Assembly (NCBI GenBank): GCA_009823395.1
Contig: CM020505.1
Span: 12,349,129-12,413,128, forward strand
Direction of reading: 5' to 3'
DNA: 64,000 bases
DNA from: Thamnaconus septentrionalis
Taxonomy: Eukaryota > Chordata > Actinopteri > Tetraodontiformes > Monacanthidae
This document shows, one piece after another, positions 28,201 through 41,204 of the stretch (position 1 is the first letter of the stretch; each line of letters begins with the position of its first letter). The notes beneath the pieces are model-generated. The model saw nothing but the letters and a program-made list of their open reading frames with translations, was not told where the DNA came from and did no database searches. The position numbers were made by a program, and so were the translations under genes.

Positions 28201-31200
28201 GGAACATTTCTGATCAGTTCGGCTCAAGGAAGCCGTTACACTCTGATGACACGGTTTCGTCGGCTCAGCCGTCCCCAATTTAATCACGCACCGTGATTAT
28301 GTTCCACGGAGCTTTTAAGTCAAGGCTAAATTGACGGCAAAGTCTCCGAGTGACGGGAGCCTTGACGCTAACAGCCACTGATTTGCTCAACGGTGCCGAC
28401 AATTCAGTGCACTCGCTTCACTTAAGGGAACGAGGGAGGCGTGTTGATATGTTCCCCCGCGCCTCGCCCCGCTGAATAACAGCGCAAGCTGCGTTTTTGC
28501 TGCCGCTTTATGTCTTTATTTTCATTTTGTCACTAATTATTTCGGGAGGGAACAATCGCCGAGCGCTTTGTTGCGCTTTCAGGCAACCAGCCAGGTGGAA
28601 GAAAAACGACTCGGCCCAGGACAGAAGACAGTGCGTTTGCAAGTTGCCCTGTGTATATTCAAAAAGAAGAAGAAGAAAAAGAACAAAATAGCCTCAGTTC
28701 TTGTGTCATCACTTTTATTTCTTTTTGGGTCTCACCGCTGTGATTGTGTGTGTGATGGGGTTTTTAGGAAAGGCATTCCACCAAGTGGCCGCCGTAAACA
28801 TACTAACAGACATAAACATCGCATGATGCAACATTTGTCGTGATGATGACAGATTTGTTGTGTGTATGTTTTTGTAATTGGGGGAAAAAAAATCAATGTC
28901 TGTCTGTCTCACCGTCTCGTTCCCTTCCTCATCCTGCATCCTCCACATGGAGACGCTCATCAGAATCAAGCTGATTGACGGCCCGATCAAGGCTAACGAA
29001 AGCCTCTCCAAACGCAGCAACGGTTCATTTCATTTCACCAACCTGTATCTGGTCCCGTCATCTGATCTCCAAACCGCCAGCAAGCCCGTCAGCGGAGCTT
29101 CCGGAGAGCTCGCGCGGGGATTGTAACTTGTTATTTGTTTGTTTATTTATTTTTGGCGGGCCAAGAAAGTGAAGTGGCGACACACTTTATTGACGGAGGC
29201 TGTAATTAAGCGGCAGCGTGGAGACAAAGGAAATTGGACATTCATCATATCAAATTGGCTCCGGGGGGGCTCGGCAAGGCGCCGGTTAATGATTCCTTTC
29301 ATGCCCGAGCGTGACCGGAGTGCTGACCGTTTGAAAGTGACACTTGTGGGCAAACAGCACCAGCGGCGTGCGATGGAACATGTTGCGCCCCACGACCCGC
29401 TTCCGTGACATTGTGCCGCATCGATTCCAAAAGCAGAACTTTCATTTCAAACGAGGTGGTGGCTGAGACTGACACGAAGAGCCCTGACTGATGTTATATA
29501 AATATGTGCAGGGATGGAGTGCCAGTCCTCCTCATTATAACATCCATCTGTTCTTATGTCTTGAACTGTTGAGTCATTATTCATGTCACGCTCTACATTT
29601 ACATACTGTAGGCTTACATAATCCCATTCTGGCAGATTTTTTTAAAGTTCTGGCACAGGCTTTTGAATTTTCCTCATGCTGAAGCGCCTGTGCAAACTCT
29701 ATGTGGATTAGTTTTAAAGAGAAATGCCGGTCTTGCTTGCACTGTTGATTCACAGCACAGATCCTCCAAAAGTTCCCAGAGTCCAATCTGCTCTCTGTCT
29801 GGAATTTGGATCTAATTTTCTCTCCACGTCTGAACCTTTGGTTTATATTCTACTCTTAAAAAAAAGTGAGCATGTTTCTATTCCATATTCTGATATTAAC
29901 CTGAACATGATGCGTCTTCTGCTGAGACGTTATTGAGTGACTTCCTTGTTTTATTTAGATAATTTCCCTTAAGGGTTAATAAAGTATTCGGATTCTGATT
30001 CAGTGAATTATTTTCCATCTTAAGCAAACATGTTTCTTGTTTAAACTTACCACAGTGTCGACACACTAAGCACTGGTATACGAACCAGGGAAGCACGATT
30101 GACGCAAATGGGCAATCCAGACTTGTTGCTGACTCTCTGTCTTCGATTATTGGAGTTGCATTCGATCGCCAGATAACAGGATTATTTCCCGCAAAATTCT
30201 GACTAATCACCATCCAGCCTGCATACGCATGCCGTCACATACATGTCAAGAAGCAGATGAGATTCTCCCGGAATTGAGACAAGCAAAAGGAAAATGTGTC
30301 ACGTGAATCAACATTAGGTGCCTTAATCATAACAATCCCTGCATGTCCTGGTCCTGGTCTCTCGGTGGAGGACGTGCCGTTGGGCCAAAGTAGCTCAGGT
30401 GGTGGAGGGAGGTGTCCAATAACCAAAGGGTTGGTGGTTTGAACCCAGTTTCTGCTGTCCTTGAGCAAGACGCTTTACCCACATGACCTCGTACGAACGC
30501 CAGTGACTGTTGGGTGGCAGTTAGCTGGGTTGCAACTGCGGCTACACATTCAGTTTACCCTCGCCACCACTGGTGGTGCGAATGTAGTGCGAAAGAATAA
30601 CCCTTCTGACTGCGAGCGCGTCGGGTGCCCTGAAAATTTGCATCACAAATCCAAGCTGTCGTCACTCTACTGGCGCCACAGTGACTGTTTACTTTCCACA
30701 GTTCCCTCGAACCGAGTTGCATTCAAGTGCAGTTGCACGAAAAAGTTGTTTTCAAACTTTCTTCCCATTTATTCACCCATGTATAATTGTTGATGTACTA
30801 AAGAGTCCTGACCTCCAGAAAAGGAAAGCACTAATGTTCCCGACTCCAGGCAGACAGACAGCAGGCGTGTCTGCACCGGTGCTGCCGTTGTCCTGTGCTT
30901 CTCCTAAGAGCCCTTATTTCATGGTGGTTGGATCGGATAAGGGCTTTACAACTCCGCCGGCTCCTCATTGACAGCTTGATAACTATTGTCTGCTCTCTTC
31001 CTATTTTCTCATCTCCATTTCTCTTTCCTTTTGCATTCGCCGGCCGACTTTCCCGCTGCCCATTTCTGCCGCGCCGCTCCGCGCTGTCACTCTCTGTGCT
31101 CACGCTGTCCTTCTTTCACACTCTCCCTGTTTCTCTGCTCCGTCCCACATGACTGTCTTTCTCTCAACCCCTCCGGCCCGCTCCCAGTGGTCCTGCTGGA

Positions 31201-34200
31201 CACCACCACGGTGCTTGGAGAGCTGGACTGGAGGACGTATCCTGTCAACGGGGTGAGTGATGTGTGCTTCTCCTGAAAATGAAAATATCAGCGGCGAAGC
31301 AGGGCACAATAGCAAAACTACAATGCATGTCATCGCCATGGTTGGCGCCGCATTAAAAAGTCCACATATGGAAACTCTGCCACTGAGGCTTCCTCTTAAT
31401 ATCCTGTGGACACCGCAGTGGCTTCTGGCTTGTGCAATGACTCAATTAAATTTTTCAACAAAACTGTGGCTCTAATAAAGTGGGGATACAAATTCAAAGC
31501 AAAATACCAGCGTATAAAGAAACTTGACTACTCATGTTGCAGTAATGCATATTTTTTCTTTGCTGGTTAATTGTGAGGCTCATAATTTTCAGACAAAGTC
31601 AAAAGGGGCCGTTTTACTATTATATTATAATATTTTTTAAACAAATGTGGCACAATCAGTTTTTTCTCCAATGATGCTGTGTCTCATCGTGGACATGATG
31701 TAATAGCAAGTCTGCACTTCCAGGCTCCTGTAATGAATCCTGTAGAGCAACAGTAATAAATACAAGACTGAGCACAGTGAAACCGTGAATATAATGAAAA
31801 ATATGTTTTTTTGGTACAAATAGTGACAATTAGGACACTTGCAGAGACGAACAGGATTACTTGCTGGGAAAAGCAACAGCAGATTTAATTATTTGAGGAA
31901 AAAACACCAAAACAAAACAAAACGGCATCGCCACCCAGTTTCACATCGAATCATTAATTCATCAAAACAGCAGAGATTTAATAATATTTCCATTGAACTT
32001 CAGCCTCCACCGTTCCTCTCCTGACAGTGATGGATTGTCTTGATTTTGTTGAAACCTCACACCTTGGGGTCAGGTGTTGCACCTTTAAGCTGTCAGCATG
32101 ACCACAAACAAAGCATTTATTGTCATTGTATTCCAGTTTCAAGATGATGCTACACCTGAGAGTGAAAAAACACACACAATGCACTCATACACATTACGGC
32201 AATTTAACAAATAAGCCATCCACACATCATAAAATATAGGACCTATGTATTTTTGGCTATTTATACTTTGACAAGGCAGATTTGCTATAAATCCATTATA
32301 TAGTCGTTCAAATGGCAATATGGCAGCTATTTCCCTCTTTGCATTGGGTACTTACACTAAAGCCATATTTTACACTAAAACAACTCCTGCACCAAGTTTA
32401 TTAATCTGTAATATCTATTGCGCAGAATATAGCAGTAGTAGCAGTAGTGGTATAGTGTTCAGTACTTTTAGAAGAAGATTTTTGGCCAAAGCCAACCAGG
32501 CCCCGGTCCAAGAGTGGAAAAAAAACCTAGCAAAACTTTAATAAATCAAACCAGTGCTCAGTTTTTCCTCTTACATGGTGAACAAATAACGTTTGTTAAT
32601 GAATAGATGAATATGAATGTATTTGTTAAATGTACATTTGCTATACGTGAAAGACTACTGAGATCAACTGCCCTTAGGTTGTACTTGTTCAAGACTTGTA
32701 GGTTGTACAAGTATTAATGTTCAGATTTTAAATATGTGATTGTGATGGATGCCTGGATGGGTTTTGCTTGTCAGACTGACGATGAGGAAGAGGTGTTAAG
32801 CCGGTCGGCAAACTTGAATTTATTAAAGTGATCATTGAATTGCACATGCAGGCAGAGGCTGAAATGACCCCTCAGCTATTCTGTCCATGACGTCTTCGGT
32901 CTGAGGGTCACTGCATCTCTGGAGTAACAGGTCATCTGCCTGGCCACTGCCATACTTCTGGTAGTCTTCAATGACTCTCCCACTCAGTCTTTTAATTACT
33001 ATATATGTGCATGCTTTTGTCATTAATTGTGAATTATATTGAACACTAATTAAATCCACTTTTTTTTTCTTCCTCTCTTACAACACATGTATGCTTTACA
33101 AAACCAAATTAGTTTTATAAATACAAAATGTTCACGACATTTCCCCATGATGACAGAGGTACTTTTTTCTAACTTGGAATTTAGAAAAGCCTGAGTTGCA
33201 CTCTGATACTCAGATATTAGTGACGATAAGTCTTTTTTTTTTTCATAGCCCTTTTCTAGAATAACCCATTTATTTCTTTATTTATTTTATCTGCGGAGCC
33301 GAAGGCTAATAGGCTTAGCAATTAGTTGGCGTATATCAGATTGCCGGCGAGAGCGTAGGCTGCGGCTCATCTTTCAAACTGGTACTATGCATTTGTTTTC
33401 CCTGCTCTGAACCATGCCACATCCCAAGGGGCGATTTTAGAACACCGAGGCACAGAGAGTGACAAATTACCATTTTGTCTTGTTTGTATGCATAATGGAA
33501 CTTCAATTACTTAATGCTGATCTCATGCAAAAAAAAAAAAAAACTCCTTCTGTTTTCACATAAAAGGAATGTTAGTGTTTTTGTTCCAAGCACCTGGTTA
33601 GTGAGAAAAACAGTGGAATGTGAAAAAGTAAGAGAGAAAGTGAGAGAAAGTGCTCTCCTGGATTTTGGTTGATGTGTAAATGTCTTTTCCCCTTAATGCT
33701 GCATTTCCACCAACCCAGCAGAAAAATCTTGTAGAAATACCTGACTGGAGGAGTCAAATCGCTTGCAGACATTAGTGGCAGACTGAGAAAAGTCTACAGG
33801 CTCTCCAGCAGATAACCAGCAGAGAAGTTAGACAACCTTGCACTGAGTACGTCATGGTTCTATTTCCCCTATGCAAACCTTCTCTTTGTTATATGAGCGT
33901 ATTGACGTCTTAAATCTATGACTCTATTAGCTGCTACTTTGTCTTACACAAATGTCCGTTCATATTTTTTTCTCCTGAGCCAACATGTCTTCCTACGCAC
34001 AAAAATACTAATAACTCCATTGTGCTAAGATGCCAAAAGAGAACTGGCTTCTTCGCTGTTACTGCAGATTCCGAAAAATAATGTACATACGCAAGGCTTT
34101 TTATTTCTATTGTGGGAGAAGCTGTTCCCCCTTATTCATGACTCAGTACTGTTGTATATTCTTGTGTTAGATGAAAGTTGTTTTTTTTGGCAAACACGTT

Positions 34201-36124
34201 TTGTTTTTTTCAGTTTTAAAAAACGGGCCTTGTGTTTTCATTTATTTATTGGGCAAGGTTTAGCCATAGGAAAACACTGCAGGTCCTCTTAGATTTAGCT
34301 CAGCAAGTGAAATGTTCAGTTTCTAACATGACTACTATGGTGCGTTGAGACCAGGCGAATCTCCACTTACGGAAGCAGGATTTCTATTTTCTCTGTAGCC
34401 CGGTGAACAATGGAACACTGTATCCTACACTGAAAATGTTTTCCCCTTTTATTGCAGACAGCATTTTGGACTTTGATAATAGTCAGAGGAGTGAACAATG
34501 CATTTATAATTACACATTACCTCGGAGCCCACTCAGCATCAAAAGGCCTGAGCGCAGCCTTATTGGCTGGCTGAAGTTCCAAATGAAAGAGGGAGTGATT
34601 ATGATTGATTAATCATTTAGCCCCGGAGTGCCACATAAAGCTAATTTAGATAGCTTAATTAATGTGAGATTATTATTTTTTTTTTGGCACAGCCCATCAA
34701 GGTTAAAGTGCTGCTAATGATTTATATTGGCTAAGACTTTACCTCAGCTCCTTCTGTCTGCCCGTCATCTAACTTCACTGCAGTCTGTCACCGTCACATG
34801 GCTCATTGGTATCGACTGTGCTGCCACAGCTGCGGCACATCATGAAGAACATATCAACTATACGGCGACTTTGCGTCCACTGCCTTTATTGACCGCGCCG
34901 CCTTGCTGACATCACAGACACATGACGTGCTGGAGGTTTCGGTCGTAATGAGATGCATTAATAAACCATCAATTGGTGCTTAATTAGGCTTTCTTCTGTA
35001 TGAGGATGCACAATAGCTTCAGTTATTGGTGCTCACATGCAAGCCTTTCTTCTCAATGCATTCTTATCCTAAATAGATGCATTTTGGGTAATGTCCCTTT
35101 GTTATCTATTGCTTGCTTTCTTCCAGCTTGTGTGACTTATATTACCGAGAGGTAAGAACTAGCGCTAGCACAGTCTAGACATAACGGAGGCTCTGTCATC
35201 CAAAATAGACTCCATAATCACAGCATGTCGTCTTCTTCCTGCTGCCTATTAATTCCTGTAGAACCTTTGAAATTGTTCATGCAACAGTATCTCCAGGTTC
35301 ATTCTTGAGAGGCTTTATTGCCTCACTCTCCAACCCCTCAGTTGTTCGAATGTCCCGTTGAACTGTTGAAACTCATATTAAACAGCACAGCTGCACATAA
35401 TCACTCTCCACTTTTACATGAAGCATCCTTCTGATGCTGTGTGAAAAAAGGTTTTAACTTTAAAAGCCGTTTTTGAGTTTCACCACAATGCATAGCTCAT
35501 GTCATATAGGTTGGCTGAAAAAGTGCAACATTATTTTAGAGCATTCAGTGCAGCAAACACATTTCAAACATAAAGAAATGCAGTTCATGCAGCAAATCAC
35601 AGTAAAACTTCTTTCATGCATAAATGGCAGCGTTCACACTCACATTCAGGAAAACTTTATTTATCACCGAGAGGCGATCAGGAGGGCAAAGAGTGGCAGA
35701 TAAGAGCTAAATCAAGGTGGTAATAAGAAGATCCATTAAAAGTGGCAAGGCCGAAAAGGTGATCTCCATTAACTTGCTCTGTCCGTCCCGAGCAAATAAA
35801 ATTGAATTGAACTGAGTGAATGAAAATGTAAATAGCAGATTACCTACAGCACCAGTAACAGTGATTGGCAGAGTGGAGGAAAACAGCAGGTTGGACACTA
35901 GCAATACATCAGATCTTAGAAAAAATAATAAATCTGTCCTTCAAAAATTCCAATTTGTTTTGCACACACATTCTAGCTGGCCCTCACATTCTATTCCTGC
36001 TGAGAATCAGTGGCAACATTCAATCTTGTGACTACATCACATTTTAAGTGTAGCGCTGCTGAATCTCAGGCTTCGCCAGATTGAATTACATTTCCACTTG
36101 TTTCTCAGCTCCTTTGTTATGAGA

Positions 36125-36160
<36 letters not shown>

Positions 36161-39100
36161 TCAATAAACATCAGGGGCTTTTGAGGCTCTGATCATCGCG
36201 CCACTTAAACACGGCAGACAAATGAGAGCTGGTGGTACGGGGCTGACGCAACCACCTGAAAACGTTGGCGTGACTAACGCGCCGTCTCTGCCGAACGTCG
36301 TGATTTTATAACGTTTCAACAAGATGCAAAGGAGGAGGACCAGGTGGCTCCTGGCTGCGTGTCTGCTGCAATTAGTGTGTTTGCAGCTAAAACACACTGC
36401 TATTTTTGCACATAATCTGTTGCACAGTATTGTCCTGCCGTTCAGTTCAAATATGCAAATTTCATATGAAACCTAACAAAAGACAGAAACCCGCTTGTCT
36501 CCTTGTCTTGCCGTCGAAGAAGAGAAATAAAAGTTGCTGCGGGGGAATGTTACTGACAGATTCTCTTCTCTCCCTCGCAGTGGGACGCCATCACAGAGAT
36601 GGACGAGCAGAACAGACCCATTCACACCTTCCAGGTTTGCCACGTCATGGAGCCCAACCAGAACAACTGGCTGCGCTCTGGATGGATCCAGCGGCAGGCG
36701 GCGCAGAGGGTGCGGAGCTCATCGGAACCCTTCCTCAACCCAGAAACACACACACAGACACACACGTAGTCCTAAAGTTTGGCCTTGTAGTTCATAACTT
36801 TGAGTCAGTGGGAAAGAAAAAAAAGATCTGTATTAAAATGCAGAATAGCCAAGTACTTTCTTACGAGCTGCTCATAATATTTGAACAGAGTGAAACATCA
36901 AAAATACTAGAGGAGCGCGGAGACACTTCCCCCAGTTGGCCTGCCAGGAATGAGATCCGTTCACATCTCATCAGCAACTTATTCTGGTGTTCCGGCCATC
37001 TCGCAAGCCTTTGTGTAATTCCTCCAAAATAAAATATCCTGGCTTCAGATTATCTAGGAATGTCTCAGCGAGAATAGAAAAAGTTAGGTTTCTATGTAGA
37101 CGCATGAGGGGTCGAACGTTTAAAGACTAGATGGAAGGAAGTGGTTTCATTCATTGTTGCCATGTTCACAAACAGTCTGTTAATATTCCAAAAATACTTT
37201 CTGATCTGAGAATAATTCTGTTATGCAACTATGTTAAGATCAACATCAAGATGTAGAATGTAGAACTCGTAGAGAGCGGTCCTTCGCTGCGACCTTGGCG
37301 AAGTCCGAGGTTGAAGTGCCAGGCTGTGCTGGACGAGTGATGCAGCCAAGCGAGAGTCTCGGCTCCGCACCACACAGATTTTAAAACAGCGCTGGGATCA
37401 CGTCCAAAGATGTTCCCTTACCCCGATCTCACCCCGACTTTCAACGTCCAATGAGAACGCCGTCGTCATTCGACCTCCGTGTTTGGCCTCAGGTGTTCGT
37501 GGAGCTGCGTTTCACCCTGAGAGACTGCAACTCCATTCCCTGGGTGTCGGGCACCTGCAAGGAAACCTTCAACCTCTTCTACCTGCAGCGGGACGAGCCG
37601 CTGCCCACCGCCGCCCGCTTCCGACCCGCCGACTATGCCAAGGTTGGTTGGCCAACTGCTTCTGCTACCATCTTGAGGCGCCGCCGAAGCGCGTTGCTAA
37701 TTTCGGTGCTTGATGTTGGCCTTGCAGGTGGACACCATCGCGGCGGACGAGAGCTTCACGCAGACGGATCTCGGCGACCGCGTCCTTCGGCTCAACACCG
37801 AGGTCAGGGAGGTCGGCCCGCTGACACAGAGGGGCTTCTACTTGGCATTCCAGGATGTGGGAGCGTGCATTGCGCTCGTCTCTGTCAAGGTCTGTGGACA
37901 TTCCTACCCAGAAATTCCTCTACATTTTTCCACCTCCCAGAAAGCCAACGCTCTCTCTTCCCGTCGCTAGGTGTTCTACAAGCGCTGCCCGTCGACTTTG
38001 CGGAACCTTGCGGCTTTCCCCGACACGGTGCCGCACATGGACTCGTCCTCTCTGGTGGAAGTGAGGGGAACCTGCGTGGAGAACGCGGAGGAACGGGACA
38101 CGCCCAAACTCTACTGCGGCGCCGACGGAGCCTGGCTGGTACCGCTGGGCCACTGCGTCTGCAGCATCGGGCACGAGGATACGGACGGCCACTGCCAAGG
38201 TGAGGGCGCTTGTTTGGGGACGTGCCGTGGTTTTGTTTGGCCGTTCAGCTGCAGCGGCCGGGGGAAGTGTCGGCACGTCTGATGGGGTTGCGGCTTGGAA
38301 GGAAGAGACTCAGAGCGATGAGAGGTTGCATCACTTCTTTTCCCAGCATCTCTGGGGCCTCTCCTCAGAGTTTTGAGAGCCGCTCTTCCCTCCTCGTCTT
38401 CAAGGATCCATCCTTGTCTGATCCTCTCCATCCTGCCCACCCCCCCGCCTCCACTGCTCCGCCTCCCCTCGTCATCTCCGCTCACGACTTGTCCACTTTG
38501 TTTACACGCTCCACTTGTAACCGCCACCCCTACCTCCTCCCCCACCCCCTCGTTCCAAGTCTTTTGTGCTCGCTCTCGTTAGCGACTTGCCTGGGCTGCA
38601 CAGCCCTTTTCCCGGCATGCAGTCAAACAACATGACTCTAAAGTGAGCTTTGCGTGTTAACTGGGGACTTCCTGACATTTCAAAAGCATTACTTTTGACT
38701 TTTACAAGAATGAGGCTGGCTCTCTTTGTGGGTAATTTTTTTTTAATAAGCAACTTTTTTTGGTTTTGTTTTCGAGTTTTTTTCTGTTTGTCTTCTGCTG
38801 TTGTGATAAATTCCAAGCAGCGGTGCGAGAAAAAAAAGAAGAAGCAAACAAACTTTGATGAATACCACAGTGCTTGTGTAAAGTTATTCCTGATGAGAAT
38901 CACCGCTAATTAGTTGAATCAGCGTCAGGTGGTTGTGGCCCATTTTTTTTTAGCTGAACAAGCTACTGCCAAGTCAAAGCAGGGAGTCTTGGCCTTGGTT
39001 TTTCAAGACTGGACTGTACAGACTGACTAAAAACTATCTATCTTACTGATCTTGTTTTTTTCTGTTTGTTAGTTTCACAGCTAATTTAGCAAACACCGTG

Positions 39101-41147
39101 TCTTCTCAAAACAGCCTCCCTAACAACCTCTTGCTTCATTTAGTAGGGCTCCTCTGATGATGGTGATAGTGCTAAATGAAGTTACACCCCACGGTTCCAT
39201 TAACTTGCTGCGGCTTTAGGTGGCAGGAAGGTGCATGGTGGTCGGGTCCATGTTGCTGCAGCGTTCGGGTGACTGTTGGTCAGGTCAGAACGTCAGCCGC
39301 TGCTAATCCACCTGATTTGTACAACAGGCTGTAACAACTCCTTCCCACAGCTCTCTCATGAAACATCCTTTATCTACTTTTTACATTTACAGTATATGTC
39401 CACCTCTTTAATTTCAAAACAAATAAATACCCCTTGCCCCACCTTCCCCACCCCCACCCTTCCACCACTAGCCGATCAGTAAGGAATACTGATGAGGAGG
39501 AAGCACTCCCTCCTGGCCTACATTTTCACTCTGGTGTTCAGCTCCTTGGACTCACAGTTGTCGGTTCTCTCGATCGCGATGCCTCAGCTGAATATATGCA
39601 GCCATTGCAACAAATGGTTCAGTAACAGCCAAAACCTACTTGGCCCAGTTTATTCGCTTGTGGACTGAATTAGCTCTTCTTTAAAGTCTGGAGCTACCAA
39701 ACCTGCAGACGGGTCGGGTCTGTTAGCGCGGCAAAACATAGAAATTGCACACGATGTGAATATTCCAACATACTTCCAATACAACAAGGAGACAGAGTTG
39801 CAGGAATCAGAGATCGTAATGTTGGGCTTCTGTTCGGGAATGAGTCCATCAGAGAGACAGCCCTTGTTAGGTATTTTAGGAAGGCAGAGAGGCCAGACGG
39901 AGATAGTTTGGACGTGTCCAGAGGAGGGACGGTGAATATCTGGGTAGAAGAATGCCAGGGTTGGAAGTGGCAGGCAGGAGGCCTGGGGGAAGAGCAGAGA
40001 AGATTTAGCTGTGCAAGAGGAACACAAAGTCAGTTGGTGTGAGAGAAGAGCATGCAGAGAGTGAGAGAGTTGGACGTAGGAAGATGATTGGCTGAGGCCA
40101 CCTCTGAATGGGAACAGCCCAAAGCAGAGGAATGGGATCACTGCCGGTCCTGACGCGCAATACAATCAACGGAAAACATCCGGTGTTTTGCTGTGTGCTG
40201 CAGTCATGACTCCCATTTAAGGTGCTTTCGCAACTTTGGAGAAGCAAGATTCCGTTCCCCCTGTCGGCTCAAATCATCCATACATATGTGAACACAGCAA
40301 TTGCACTCTGATGCAGAACAAAACAATCAGGACGAGAAGAGGTGGGTGTCAGCTCGATCCCCTGGAGCGCTCTGTTGTTTGTCCAAGCAATCGGAACTGA
40401 AGGAGTTGATGTGTTCTGCCCGCAACAGGCGCTAAAGGTTGCTTACCTGCACGCATAGCCGTCTTTGCTGTTCAACACGGAGCCTCTGTTTCATCAGCTC
40501 AGGCATCTGTGTGTGGCGTCGGCGCCAGAGTATCGCGTCCACAAGTTTTCAGGGGATCATTTCACTTCCTTCGCTTTGCCAAATTAACCCGCAGCTCATT
40601 TTGTTTTTTGTTGGGTTTTTTTTGTTGTTTGTTTTGTTGGCATGGTGATGCCCTGCAGTGCAATGCAATGCACAAGGCTGCAACGCCAGAGTGCAAGGAA
40701 AGCCCTACATTGGGAGTGATTCAGTGGTGAACACAAAGTGACCTGAGGGAAACAAATCATCCATTTCCAAACAAAGCGAAATGCATGAAAAAAAACTCAA
40801 AACAAAACCTTCAACATGCCAAGCATGACCTGCAAGTGTTGATCTGTCAAACAGGTGATCTACCAAAAGGCTTTGAATATTTATTAACTAATCATATTAT
40901 AGCTTTTACAATCAATGATTTGCACAGGATCCGGGAGCCTGGAGGATGTGCACTTTGCAAGTAGTTGCAGGAAGTTTAGGCGTGAACTTGCGGTGACTTC
41001 TGCTTTCTCCTCGTTTTCATTTTGGAACACCGCTTCAAAGGGTGCTGTGATCAAAGCTGTCTGAGAGGCAGCATGGGGAAAGAGCAAAAGAGGCAGAGGG
41101 GGAGAGAGCGGGAGAGCGGGAGGGGAGAGAGAGAGAGCGAGAGAGAG

Positions 41148-41204
<57 letters not shown>

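Larger units (their letters stand above)
23951..31187 (+). other. epha6: epha6 intron 1 (7.2 kb)
   Basis: Non-coding. It holds two (TG)n runs, a decayed Tc1-like transposon, a retroelement 3' tail and a family A SINE, listed separately. The rest shows nothing I can name. Confidence 0.7.
31253..36580 (+). other. epha6: epha6 intron 2 (5.3 kb)
   Basis: No coding potential is recognised. It includes a candidate regulatory block at 34480-35050 and a (GA)n tract near 36130. A short AATAAAATTGAATTGAACTG tail near 35796 looks like a retroelement end. Confidence 0.7.

Noticed and set aside
38210..38640. Open frames immediately after epha6 exon 6
   Set aside because: Read-through of the exon into intron 6. 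The conserved protein continues at 45149 after a good GTGAGG donor.
39650..40165. Minus-strand open frame of 171 codons
   Set aside because: Antisense to a decayed LINE C-terminal region; no independent evidence of coding.
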